Shown here piece after piece: positions 14,113 through 23,099 of a DNA stretch of 48,414 nt. Positions within the stretch are counted from its first letter, which is position 1. Each line of letters opens with the position of its first letter. The notes beneath the pieces are model-generated. The model was not told the origin of the DNA. It ran no database searches and saw only the letters and a list, made by a program, of their open reading frames with translations. The translations under genes and the position numbers were made by a program. Source of the stretch: Thermaurantimonas aggregans (lineage in GTDB: Bacteria; Bacteroidota; Bacteroidia; Flavobacteriales; Schleiferiaceae); contig NZ_BHZE01000022.1 in the NCBI RefSeq assembly GCF_003851885.1, positions 1 to 48,414 on the forward strand, read 5' to 3'.

Positions 14113-16962
14113 TTATCTGCTCAAATATAAGTTTCGTTCGCTATACACCTTCTTAAATACTGGATCGCGAAGGTTTTTAATAAAGTGAATGGCCTCGCCT
14201 GTCGATCGCATCTGCGGACCGAGCTCTTTGTTTACGTTCGGAAACTTGTTGAATGAAAATACCGGTATTTTAATAGCATATCCGTCAAGTTGAGGCTTGT
14301 ATTCAAAATCTTTCACCTTGTTTTCACCCAACATAAAGCGCGTTGCGTAGTTCACATAGGGCTCCCCGTATGCCTTTGCGATAAAGGGCACTGTACGGCT
14401 TGCCCTCGGATTGGCCTCGATCACATACACCACATCGTTTTTGATGGCAAACTGCACATTGATGAGCCCTTTCACTTTCAAGGCCTTTGCTATGGTGATA
14501 GTATGCTCTCGAATTTGCTCAATAATTAGTGGCCCCAGATTAAAGGGTGGTAGTACAGCATGGCTATCACCCGAATGAATGCCACAGGGCTCAATGTGTT
14601 CCATAATGCCAATGATGTACACATCTTCTCCATCTGCTATGGCATCGGCTTCAGCCTCAATTGCCCCATCCAGATAGTGATCAAGTAGTACTCTATTGCC
14701 CGGAAAGTCTTTGAACAACTCCACCACGTGGTGTTCGAGCTCTTCCATGTTGATGACGATCTTCATGCCCTGTCCGCCTAGTACATAACTCGGACGCACA
14801 AGTAGCGGAAAGCCCAGCTCTTCAGCCACTTCGTAGATCTGATCTGGATCAGTGATCACATCAAATTTCGGATACGGTATGTTGTGCTCTCTGAGTAAAT
14901 TCGAAAACTTTCCGCGGTCTTCTGCCAAGTCAAGCGACTCGAAGCTGGTACCAATGATAGGTATGCCGTAGCGATGCAGTTTCTCAGCCAACTTCAGAGC
15001 CGTCTGCCCGCCCAGCTGCACGATTACCCCAATAGGCTTTTCATGCAAAATGATCTCATATATGTGTTCCCAAAATACTGGTTCGAAGTACAGCTTGTCC
15101 GATATGTTGAAATCGGTCGAGACAGTTTCAGGGTTGCAATTGATCATAATGGTCTCGTAGCCACACTCGCGAGCAGCCAATACACCATGCACACAGCAGT
15201 AGTCAAACTCGATTCCCTGCCCGATGCGGTTTGGGCCGCTGCCGAGCACCACTACTTTTTTGCGATCCGAAACCTTACTGTCGTTTTTTACTTCCAGCGA
15301 GCCATCGGGTCGCATTACAGGCATCTCAAAGGTGGAATAGTAATACGGAGTCTTTGCTGGAAACTCGGCAGCACAAGTATCAACGAGTTTGTACACTCGT
15401 TTGAAGCCATACTCCATCCGTTTGTTAAACACCTCACTTTCGAGCCTACGCAGCATGTGGGCAATTTGCCTGTCGGCAAAACCCTTTTGCTTTGCCTCAA
15501 AGAACAACTCCGGTGGTAAAGACTCGAGGGTATGCTCTTCAATACGACGCTGGGTATTGGCCAGATCCTCGATTTCACGCAAAAACCACATATCGATCTT
15601 CGTGATTTCATGGATTTTGCGAAGCGGTATGCCCAACTGTATGGCGTCGTAAATCACAAAAATTCTGTCCCAGCTCGGATTTGCCAGCTTCTCGAGCACT
15701 AGGTCTTGATTGGTCAGCCCTTTGCCATCAGCTCCCAATCCATTGCGCTTGATTTCGAGCGATTGAGCCGCCTTGTGCAAGGCTTCTTGAAAACTGCGAC
15801 CTATACCCATTACCTCGCCTACAGACTTCATCTGCAATCCAAGTCGGCGATCAGCCCCTTCAAATTTGTCGAAGTTCCAACGAGGTATTTTTACGATTAC
15901 GTAATCGAGCGTAGGTTCGAAGTACGCCGATGTTTCACCGGTTATGGGGTTGGGCAGCTCTGTCAGATGATATCCAAGGGCCAATTTAGCGGCAATTTTG
16001 GCAATTGGATACCCAGTAGCTTTACTTGCTAAAGCTGATGAGCGCGACACCCTCGGGTTGATCTCGATAGCTACAATATCTTCTTTTTCATCCGGACTTA
16101 CTGCAAACTGCACATTACATCCCCCGGCAAACTTGCCCAGATTTCGCATCATCTTAATGGCCATGTCGCGCATGCGCTGATAGGTGCGATCACTCAGCGT
16201 CATGGCTGGAGCTACGGTGATCGAGTCGCCTGTGTGAATACCCATCGGGTCGAAATTCTCAATCGAGCAGATGATCACCACATTGTCGTTGCTGTCGCGC
16301 AGCAGTTCGAGCTCAAATTCTTTCCAACCCATCAAAGCCTTGTCGATCAGCACCTCGTGTATCGGACTCTCTTCCAAACCGCGCTTCAGCAAGCTGTCAA
16401 AGTCCTCTTTGTGGTACACGATAGATGCTCCTGAACCTCCAAGCGTAAACGAAGGCCTGATACATAGGGGGAATCCAAATTCTTGGGCAATTTCTTTTCC
16501 TTTCAGATAGGATGTGGCAATCTTCGAAGGTGCGTAGGGTATGCCCTGCTGATCGAGAAACTGCCGGAAGCGCTCCCGATCTTCTGTAATGTGAATGGCT
16601 TCAATATCTACACCGATAATTCTGACACCATATTCCTGCCAAAGCCCTTGTTTATCAGCTTCAATACATAGATTTAAGGCAGTTTGGCCTCCCATGGTGG
16701 GCAATACAGCGTCGATTTTTCGCTCTTGCAGAATTTTTTCCAGACTCTCAACAGTTAGAGGCAAAAGGTATACATGGTCGGCCGTTACCGGATCGGTCAT
16801 GATGGTGGCCGGATTGCTGTTGATCAGTGTGACTTCAATGCCCTCTTCGCGTAGAGATCGGGCAGCTTGCGACCCACTATAATCAAATTCACAGGCCTGT
16901 CCGATCACAATAGGTCCCGATCCTATAATGAGTACCGATTTAATGCTGGTGTCTTTAGGCAT
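14113..16962 (-). CDS. carB: Carbamoyl-phosphate synthase large subunit, short form
   Basis: This subunit makes carbamoyl phosphate from bicarbonate, two ATP and ammonia delivered by CarA, for arginine and pyrimidine synthesis (EC 6.3.5.5). The two homologous ATP-grasp halves are present: the first carries IGSGPIVIGQACEFDYSG and NPRVSRSSALASKATGYPIA, the second GSGPNRIGQGIEFDYCCVH and EANPRASRTVPFIAK, with the oligomerisation domain between. At 949 aa the protein stops soon after the second half (LGPQMRSTGEA), where E. coli CarB (about 1073 aa) continues with a roughly 120-aa methylglyoxal-synthase-like domain that binds UMP and ornithine. From memory, short CarB also occurs in Flavobacteriaceae. 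carA is about 30 kb away. Confidence 0.96.
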   Translation of the reverse strand: MPKDTSIKSVLIIGSGPIVIGQACEFDYSGSQAARSLREEGIEVTLINSNPATIMTDPVTADHVYLLPLTVESLEKILQERKIDAVLPTMGGQTALNLCIEADKQGLWQEYGVRIIGVDIEAIHITEDRERFRQFLDQQGIPYAPSKIATSYLKGKEIAQEFGFPLCIRPSFTLGGSGASIVYHKEDFDSLLKRGLEESPIHEVLIDKALMGWKEFELELLRDSNDNVVIICSIENFDPMGIHTGDSITVAPAMTLSDRTYQRMRDMAIKMMRNLGKFAGGCNVQFAVSPDEKEDIVAIEINPRVSRSSALASKATGYPIAKIAAKLALGYHLTELPNPITGETSAYFEPTLDYVIVKIPRWNFDKFEGADRRLGLQMKSVGEVMGIGRSFQEALHKAAQSLEIKRNGLGADGKGLTNQDLVLEKLANPSWDRIFVIYDAIQLGIPLRKIHEITKIDMWFLREIEDLANTQRRIEEHTLESLPPELFFEAKQKGFADRQIAHMLRRLESEVFNKRMEYGFKRVYKLVDTCAAEFPAKTPYYYSTFEMPVMRPDGSLEVKNDSKVSDRKKVVVLGSGPNRIGQGIEFDYCCVHGVLAARECGYETIMINCNPETVSTDFNISDKLYFEPVFWEHIYEIILHEKPIGVIVQLGGQTALKLAEKLHRYGIPIIGTSFESLDLAEDRGKFSNLLREHNIPYPKFDVITDPDQIYEVAEELGFPLLVRPSYVLGGQGMKIVINMEELEHHVVELFKDFPGNRVLLDHYLDGAIEAEADAIADGEDVYIIGIMEHIEPCGIHSGDSHAVLPPFNLGPLIIEQIREHTITIAKALKVKGLINVQFAIKNDVVYVIEANPRASRTVPFIAKAYGEPYVNYATRFMLGENKVKDFEYKPQLDGYAIKIPVFSFNKFPNVNKELGPQMRSTGEAIHFIKNLRDPVFKKVYSERNLYLSR

Positions 16963-16991
16963 GGTGATAATATCATTTTAAAGAAAAGGAT

Positions 16992-17026
16992 AAAAAAAAA
17001 GGTGTTACCGTGTGGCAACACCTTTT
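16992..17026 (-). terminator. Terminator of rpmH
   Basis: AAAGGTGTT (16998-17006) pairs with AACACCTTT (17017-17025), with a further CC/GG pair in the loop. On the minus strand the stem is followed by a run of nine T. It lies between rpmH and carB, so carB should have its own promoter or depend on read-through. Confidence 0.85.
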
Positions 17027-17048
17027 GTTATTTCATCAATGCTATGCA

Positions 17049-17207
17049 TTAACCCTTGTAATATGGTTCGTCAGATACGGTGAGTTTCTTTCTGCCACGT
17101 GCCCTGCGAGCAGCCAATACTCTACGACCGTTGGCTGTACTCATGCGCTTGCGAAATCCGTGCTTGTTTACACGCTTGCGGTTCGATGGTTGAAATGTTC
17201 TTTTCAT
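17049..17207 (-). CDS. rpmH: 50S ribosomal protein L34
   Basis: A short gene found by translation: [17 protein letters not shown], then [22 protein letters not shown] and a tail VSDEPYYKG. The 52 aa and the MKRTFQPS...R-x-K-x-HGFR-x-RM signature are diagnostic of L34, a basic protein of the large ribosomal subunit. A consensus promoter lies 70-99 bp upstream and a terminator 22 bp downstream, so it is a single-gene unit. The dnaA/rnpA neighbours common in other phyla are absent. Confidence 0.97.
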   Translation of the reverse strand: MKRTFQPSNRKRVNKHGFRKRMSTANGRRVLAARRARGRKKLTVSDEPYYKG

Positions 17208-17276
17208 TTATGTACAGATATTTATCGGTGTCTTTTAACAATTATCGAAGCCAAATACCCTTTTTCAATCGGGCTG

Positions 17277-17306
17277 CAAAGATAGGCTAAGCCTTGTAAT
17301 CTACAA
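17277..17306 (-). promoter_or_regulatory. Promoter of rpmH (TTG-N19-TATCTTTG)
   Basis: On the minus strand TTG (17304-17306) is followed after 19 bases by TATCTTTG (17277-17284), an almost ideal Bacteroidota promoter. It leaves a leader of about 60 nt before the L34 start. Confidence 0.8.
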
Positions 17307-17415
17307 GGTTAGATTGAAAATTAATTTTTCTATGAGGATTTAAAGGACCTGTTACTTGCATTTGCCAGGAGCGATAGATCTCTAGAAAAAATGTAAGTAG
17401 TTAATGTAACTGCAA

Positions 17416-18921
17416 CTATTCAACATCTTTTTTCAACTCTTCGAAAGCATTTCCAAGCTTTTCGCACAGATCACTGGCGAGCACAGCCTCTTCACTACCT
17501 CTCGACTTTAGCGCTATATCGCCTGATAGCCCATGAAGGTACACACCAAGCTTAGCAGCCTTTTCTAATGAATATCCACCGGCTATGAGCGCCAATAAAA
17601 TTCCGGTGAGTACATCACCCGAACCCGCAGTAGCCATTCCAGCGTTTCCGGTGGGGTTAAAGTACACGTTACCTTCAGGAGTATATATGCGCGAATACTT
17701 TCCTTTGTAAACAACTGTACAGCCCGATGATTGCACAAAAGCCCTCAAGGTTCGATGAAACTCCATCTGTTTGCTATTTCCAAACAATCGAGCGGCTTCA
17801 CCTGGATGTGGTGTAATGAGATGTTGTTTTCCAAGCCGTTTTTGCCAGTGGTGTTGGGCGATTAAATTGAGTGCATCAGCATCGAGTACAGTAGGAATTT
17901 CGAATTCCAGCATCTGATCGAGCAACTCAGCAGCCGCTGAACTGGTACCTAATCCCGGGCCTATGGCTATAGCATCGGGCTCTACAGCGGATATTAAGTC
18001 GTTGATATTTACTTCATTTAAATCAAAAGAAATGGCCTCAGGCCGTGCAAAGGGCAATGCCTGTGTGGCCCGCGAACCGCAGGCCACGTAGAGCAACCCT
18101 ACTCCTGCCCTTAGTGCAGCTGTGGCCGATAGAATTGCAGCACCAGAAGTATGGCCAATGCCCCCGACCAATAGTGCTCTACCGGCTTGCCCCTTATGTA
18201 TCCATGTATTTCGGGGTTGGTAAACCTTAGCTACTTCTTTTTTTTCAAGTAGATAGTGATTTGTCTGAACACTTCTTAAAAATTCGTGATGGAGTTTAAT
18301 ATCTGCAATTCTCAGCTCTCCTGCGAGAGGCCCTGTGGGCATCATCAAAAAGGACAGTTTTGGGAATTGAAAGGTAATGGTTAAATCGGCCGCTACGATC
18401 GTTTCTATATTGTTGTGATCATTATCGTCAGCAAACATGCCTGAGGGTATATCTACGGAAATTTTTTTGTTTGACAAATGATTTATAAATCGCACCACAT
18501 CTGCAGCTAATCCCTCAAGCGGGCGACTCAAACCGCTGCCATACAGCGCATCAACGATTATTGTATCGCTAGTTACACGTATGTCTTCCGGTTTCTGAAT
18601 GGGTATAATTTCAATACCTTTTTCTCGAGCTCTGTGTTGATTGATTAGGTTATCTTCAGAATATTTTTCTGAAGGAAGCAGATACACCGCGACCTTGTGA
18701 AAATTTTTCAGCGACCGAGCGATTCCAAGTCCGTCTCCACCATTATTTCCTGGACCACAGAGTATCACCACTGGTTTGTGGTAATCGAAATATGGTGATT
18801 GTACATACTCCATTACCCATTCATGTACAGCCCTTTCCATTAAATCAATAGAAGCAATAGGTTCATTTTCAATGGTATATTGGTCTGCTTCCCGGATTTG
18901 TTCGGCGGATAATATCTTCAT
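17416..18921 (-). CDS. nnr: Bifunctional NAD(P)H-hydrate epimerase / dehydratase
   Basis: This enzyme repairs hydrated NAD(P)H. The N-terminal YjeF_N domain (about 1-210) epimerises NAD(P)HX; the C-terminal carbohydrate-kinase-like domain (about 225-495) dehydrates it using ADP or ATP (EC 5.1.99.6 / 4.2.1.136). Visible motifs are KILSAEQIREADQYTI at the start, the epimerase GPGNNGGDGLGIAR loop, and in the second domain ITPHPGEAARL and NAGMATAGSGDVLTG, which carries the catalytic Asp. The 501-aa length is normal. The start is the family's usual one, although it lies 53 bp inside the end of coaE. It follows the YbbR-like gene and coaE in one unit. Confidence 0.95.
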   Translation of the reverse strand: MKILSAEQIREADQYTIENEPIASIDLMERAVHEWVMEYVQSPYFDYHKPVVILCGPGNNGGDGLGIARSLKNFHKVAVYLLPSEKYSEDNLINQHRAREKGIEIIPIQKPEDIRVTSDTIIVDALYGSGLSRPLEGLAADVVRFINHLSNKKISVDIPSGMFADDNDHNNIETIVAADLTITFQFPKLSFLMMPTGPLAGELRIADIKLHHEFLRSVQTNHYLLEKKEVAKVYQPRNTWIHKGQAGRALLVGGIGHTSGAAILSATAALRAGVGLLYVACGSRATQALPFARPEAISFDLNEVNINDLISAVEPDAIAIGPGLGTSSAAAELLDQMLEFEIPTVLDADALNLIAQHHWQKRLGKQHLITPHPGEAARLFGNSKQMEFHRTLRAFVQSSGCTVVYKGKYSRIYTPEGNVYFNPTGNAGMATAGSGDVLTGILLALIAGGYSLEKAAKLGVYLHGLSGDIALKSRGSEEAVLASDLCEKLGNAFEELKKDVE

Positions 18922-19501
18922 AAATGTGTAAAATTTGTTTTATCAGTGAATGTTTTCCATCGTTCAAAACCACATAATCAGATAGTTGAATGCGTTGCTT
19001 GTCAGCCCATTGGCGTGCAATACGACTTTTTATTTCCTCTACACTTAAATCTGAGCGCTTTTGCACGCGTTCGATGCGTATGTTTTCAGGTGCTACAATG
19101 CTGATGACAAAATCACAATCGTTGTACGTACCTGCTTCAAAGAGTATTGCAGCTTCTTTGATGACAAAGAGCGCTTTTTGAGCGGTAATCCAATTTTTAA
19201 AATGCTCTTTTACTGCCGGATGTGTGAGAGAATTCAGTACTTTCAGCTTTTCAGGATTTGAAAAAACCTCTCGAGCCATAAAGGGTCTGTTGAGGCCTTG
19301 AGATGTGTATGACTCCGACCCAAAGTGCAAAAGAATGTTTTCGCGGATGTTAGGATCTGTATCTATGAGTTTTTTAGCCTCATCATCGGCTATGTAAACG
19401 GGTACCCCCAGGTGCCGAAATAAGTTGGCAGCAGTAGTTTTTCCGCTGCCAATTCCGCCGGTCAGGCCTACACAGTAGGGAAGTCGCTCAATTGACTTCA
19501 T
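18869..19501 (-). CDS. coaE: Dephospho-CoA kinase
   Basis: This cytoplasmic enzyme catalyses the last step of coenzyme A synthesis, phosphorylating the 3'-OH of dephospho-CoA with ATP (EC 2.7.1.24). It has the P-loop GLTGGIGSGKTT near the N-terminus, IADDEAKKLIDTD (substrate-binding DD), a lid with RVQKRSDLSVEEIKSRIARQW, and VVLNDG. Length is about 210 aa, slightly long because the C-terminal tail (RRTNPGSRPIYH) runs over the start of nnr. The ATG at 19501 is chosen; one at 19513 is also possible. Both overlap the end of the YbbR-like gene, so the three genes are tightly coupled. Confidence 0.93.
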   Translation of the reverse strand: MKSIERLPYCVGLTGGIGSGKTTAANLFRHLGVPVYIADDEAKKLIDTDPNIRENILLHFGSESYTSQGLNRPFMAREVFSNPEKLKVLNSLTHPAVKEHFKNWITAQKALFVIKEAAILFEAGTYNDCDFVISIVAPENIRIERVQKRSDLSVEEIKSRIARQWADKQRIQLSDYVVLNDGKHSLIKQILHIYEDIIRRTNPGSRPIYH

Positions 19502-20366
19502 GCACCGATGCAATTTTCAGATTTCGAATTCTTTGGCAATTCACGCTAGAGCGAATTTCTGCTTTAAATCCCACGTTTTCAACTCGGCGAATCTGAATGC
19601 ATTTGTCCAATTGATCTAATTGATCGGTAACAGGAATTTCAAACGATAATGTAAAATCATAGAATGTTCCATTGATTCGGCGCTTTAAAGTTATTTTTTC
19701 AGGTTTCCATTGTCCGATTTCAGCTAAAACTTTGATAATCTGCACATTTGAAACGGTACCCTCAGGCAAGTGAGGTTTTAGCTTTATTTCCACTTCTTGA
19801 AGTCTTCGATCCCTCCTGAGTTTAAGAGTTCCCAGCTGTATTTCCTTAACTTGCAAGTCATTAGCTTCGCGATGTAAAAGGGGAATGTATTCCGGATAAA
19901 TGCGCGCATTCACCAATTCAAAAGGCTGAGGTACTTCGAAGTTAATTCGCACTGGCAATTTTTTAACGGTTGAAAACCACGGGCTAAACCATACAGTATC
20001 AGGTACAATACGCACAATGGTATGCTCGCGAAGCAATTCTTGAAAATCGTTTTTAGTCAAATACCAGCGATTCGAAGGGGTATGAAAATTAAACGAATGA
20101 AAATTAACAGCTAAAATGCGAGGAATACTTTTTTTGTTTTTCGTATTTAGGTGAAAAATCTCCACTTTTAGTTTAGACGAATCGGCCAAGTATATTTTAG
20201 GAAGCTGTTTTACCTCAATGTAGGTTGTTGTTCCTGGTAGATCCTGTTGGTTTAATTGATTAAAAATCACTAAGATTACTACAGCACCTAGAATGATAAA
20301 AAAAGTGCTGTGATATGACAGGAAGAATTTAATTTTCTGATAAAGATCTAATGGAAATTTATTCAA
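19488..20366 (-). CDS. YbbR-like domain protein
   Basis: The 292-aa protein has a short cytoplasmic N-terminus, one membrane helix (TFFIILGAVVILVIF, about 21-35), and an extracytoplasmic part of repeated beta-rich segments (LPVRINFEVPQPFELVNARIYPEYI, VKEIQLGTLKL, EVEIKLKP) typical of YbbR repeats. In Firmicutes the related CdaR regulates a diadenylate cyclase. In Bacteroidota the gene commonly precedes coaE, and its role is not established. It is the first gene of the YbbR-coaE-nnr unit. Confidence 0.75.
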   Translation of the reverse strand: MNKFPLDLYQKIKFFLSYHSTFFIILGAVVILVIFNQLNQQDLPGTTTYIEVKQLPKIYLADSSKLKVEIFHLNTKNKKSIPRILAVNFHSFNFHTPSNRWYLTKNDFQELLREHTIVRIVPDTVWFSPWFSTVKKLPVRINFEVPQPFELVNARIYPEYIPLLHREANDLQVKEIQLGTLKLRRDRRLQEVEIKLKPHLPEGTVSNVQIIKVLAEIGQWKPEKITLKRRINGTFYDFTLSFEIPVTDQLDQLDKCIQIRRVENVGFKAEIRSSVNCQRIRNLKIASVHEVN

Positions 20367-20442
20367 CTCGGCGTCTAATTATTTGACAAATTTCGCTTTA
20401 AACAATATTGTGTATCGATTAAAAAACGCTTGTCAACACAAA

Positions 20443-20470
20443 TAAAAAAGCCGCAGTAAATCTGCGGCCT
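20443..20470 (-). terminator. Terminator of the FadN-like gene
   Basis: GCCGCAG (20450-20456) pairs with CTGCGGC (20462-20468) around a TAAAT loop. On the minus strand the stem is followed by a run of six T. It lies 24 bp after the stop codon of the beta-oxidation gene. Confidence 0.88.
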
Positions 20471-20493
20471 AAAATATGATATTTTGTTAAATA

Positions 20494-22908
20494 TCAATTT
20501 CTTAGCGGCTTTCCGGTAGTGAGCATGTGCTGAATGCGCTCAAGGGTCTTGCGCTGTGTACACAAGTGAAGGAAGGCTTCGCGCTCGAGGTCCAGCAGAT
20601 ATTGTTCACTTACTTGAGCAGGTTCAGAGAGGTCGCCTCCAGCCATTACCCAGGCGAGTTTATTCGCCATATGCGCTTCGTATTCTGTGGCATAGCCACC
20701 CTCTACCATCTGATGTATTCCTACGGCAAACATTCCCAAAGCTGTGCGTCCTAACACCTTAAACTTATCGCGTGTAGGCATCACATATCCACTCTCTGCC
20801 AATGAGATGGCTAAATTTTTCGCGTCAGAAATCAGTCTGTTTTTGTTTAATGAAATTCGATCGCGGCCCTCTACCAAAAAGCCAAATTCAAAAGCCTCAG
20901 TAGCTGAAGTGGCAACTTTAGCGGTGGCGATCTTGTAGAAATATTCGCGTAGTACATTCAATTCGATGTCGTCTTTTACATATCTCAAGGCACTTCTTCG
21001 AGTAAGCTCCTTGGTACCACCACCACCCGGAATAACCCCAACTCCGAATTCAACGAGACCCATGTAGGTTTCAGCTGCAGCCTGTACAGCATCGGCATGC
21101 AATACCAGTTCACAGCCTCCGCCGAGCGTCATACCATGTGGTGCCACCACTACTGGCACATGACTATAGCGCACGCGCATTACCGTATCCTGGAAGTACT
21201 TAATGGCAAAATTCAGCTCATCGTATTCTTGCTCTATGGCCATCATGTACACCATCATCAAGTTTGCCCCTACTGAAAAATTTGCACCTTGGTTAGAGAT
21301 AACTACTCCTCTAAAGTCGCGCTCAGCCAATTCAATTCCTTTGTTAATTCCAGATAAGACCCCTGAGCCCAGGGTATTCATTTTCGAGCGAAACTCTATG
21401 TTCAAAATTCCATCGCCGAGGTCGATCACTGAGCATTCGGAATTGCTCCACACAGTGGATGTATGGCGACGATGGTCGAGTATGATGATTCCTGAGAGAT
21501 CAGGTCTGACCTTGAAAGAAGCAGATGGTATGTCAAAGTACTGCTGTGTTCCATCTGAGGTTTGGTAAAACTTGTCAATGCCTTTTTCCGATAGATCTTT
21601 TACCCACTGAGGCACTTTGTAACCTTGCGATTCAGTGAGCTCAATACCCTTTCGTATGCCAAGGGCATCCCAAATCTCAAACGGTCCATGCTCCCAGCCA
21701 AATCCTGCGCGCATGGCAGCATCTATGCGATAAAGTTCGTCAGATATTTCAGGAATTCGATGAGCTACATATGAAAACAAGGCTGCAAACGACTTGCGGT
21801 AAAACTCACCAGCTTTGTCTTGACCGGCTATGAGCACCTTGTAGCGATCAGAGAGGTTATCAATCGTCTTAGTTTGCTCCAGCGTCGGAAATTTTGCTTT
21901 TTTCTGTTGGCGGTATTCTAAAGTATTGAGATCGAGGCTTAGAATTGTTGAAGAACCATCGGCATTCTTTACTTTTTTATAAAAGCCTTGACCAGTTTTA
22001 TCGCCTAACCAGTTGTTTTCCATCATTTTCTGAATGAAGTCGGGCAAGCGGAAGAGCTCGCGCTGTTCGTCGTGAGGCAGAGCCTGATAAAGTCCATTGG
22101 CAACATGCACAAGGGTATCGAGGCCCACTACATCAGCCGTGCGGAAAGTAGCTGATTTCGGACGACCAAGTACAGGACCGGTAAGTTTGTCAACCTCTTC
22201 AACAGTTAAGCCCATATCGCGAATGGCATGGAAAATAGCCATAATTCCAAACACTCCCACTCTATTGGCTATAAAAGCAGGTGTATCCTTGCACAATACT
22301 GTGGTTTTACCTAAAAAACGATCGCCCCAGTAAAGGAAAAAATCTGTAATAGTAGGGTCAGTGTAAGGAGTTGGAATGATTTCTAAAAGAGGTAAATAGC
22401 GCGGAGGATTGAAAAAATGTGTTCCGAGAAAATTTCGCTTAAAATCGTCACTTCTTCCTTCGGCCATCAGATGAATGGGAATGCCCGATGTATTGGAACT
22501 TACGATGCTTCCGGGTTTACGGTATTTTTCTACTTGGTCAAATATGCTCTTTTTTATGTCAAGTCTTTCTACAACAGCCTCAATAATCCAATCGCACTCC
22601 TTGATTTTTGGAAAATCGTCTTCAAAATTGCCCGTAGTGATTCTTGATACGTAGCGCTGAGAATACACTGGTGAAGGATTGCTTTTAACTGCTATGGCTA
22701 ACGCTTGATTTACAATTCGATTTCTAACTTCTGGGCTTTGTAGAGTCAATCCTTTTTTCTCTTCGTCGGGCGTGAGCTCTTTCGGTACTATATCGAGCAA
22801 CAGCGATGGAATGCCAGCATTAGCGAGGTGCAAGGCAATGCGCGAACCCATTATACCTGAACCAAGTACGGCAACTTTGCGAATCCAACGGTTTTTTGGA
22901 GTATTCAT
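20494..22908 (-). CDS. 3-hydroxyacyl-CoA dehydrogenase / enoyl-CoA hydratase (FadN-type)
   Basis: This cytoplasmic beta-oxidation enzyme hydrates enoyl-CoA and oxidises L-3-hydroxyacyl-CoA with NAD. In the 804-aa protein the order is dehydrogenase first and hydratase last, the reverse of E. coli FadB and like B. subtilis FadN. The NAD-binding motif is VLGSGIMGSRIA (about 14-25), the dehydrogenase signature is LGTHFFNPPRYLPLLEI, and the second 3HCDH domain follows. The crotonase part carries an oxyanion-hole segment (NQGANFSVGANLMM) and GGGCELVLHADAVQAAAETYMGLVEFGVGVIPGGGGTKEL. The gene stands alone, without a thiolase or acyl-CoA dehydrogenase next to it. A TATTTTTG box lies 32-39 bp upstream. 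Confidence 0.92.
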   Translation of the reverse strand: MNTPKNRWIRKVAVLGSGIMGSRIALHLANAGIPSLLLDIVPKELTPDEEKKGLTLQSPEVRNRIVNQALAIAVKSNPSPVYSQRYVSRITTGNFEDDFPKIKECDWIIEAVVERLDIKKSIFDQVEKYRKPGSIVSSNTSGIPIHLMAEGRSDDFKRNFLGTHFFNPPRYLPLLEIIPTPYTDPTITDFFLYWGDRFLGKTTVLCKDTPAFIANRVGVFGIMAIFHAIRDMGLTVEEVDKLTGPVLGRPKSATFRTADVVGLDTLVHVANGLYQALPHDEQRELFRLPDFIQKMMENNWLGDKTGQGFYKKVKNADGSSTILSLDLNTLEYRQQKKAKFPTLEQTKTIDNLSDRYKVLIAGQDKAGEFYRKSFAALFSYVAHRIPEISDELYRIDAAMRAGFGWEHGPFEIWDALGIRKGIELTESQGYKVPQWVKDLSEKGIDKFYQTSDGTQQYFDIPSASFKVRPDLSGIIILDHRRHTSTVWSNSECSVIDLGDGILNIEFRSKMNTLGSGVLSGINKGIELAERDFRGVVISNQGANFSVGANLMMVYMMAIEQEYDELNFAIKYFQDTVMRVRYSHVPVVVAPHGMTLGGGCELVLHADAVQAAAETYMGLVEFGVGVIPGGGGTKELTRRSALRYVKDDIELNVLREYFYKIATAKVATSATEAFEFGFLVEGRDRISLNKNRLISDAKNLAISLAESGYVMPTRDKFKVLGRTALGMFAVGIHQMVEGGYATEYEAHMANKLAWVMAGGDLSEPAQVSEQYLLDLEREAFLHLCTQRKTLERIQHMLTTGKPLRN

Positions 22909-23099
22909 ATGCTGTGAAAAGTATCAATTAAGTCTTGGTCAAAAATAGACAAAAAAATATTATGCATGCATAAAATATCGTTCGCAAAACAAGATTCATG
23001 TATTTGAATCAAATTCTTAAACGAATTTTATACTACGACTTTGGTAAGGGACATCTTTAAGCAATCAATAAATCTACCTATGCCAAAAACCCGCCTGAA

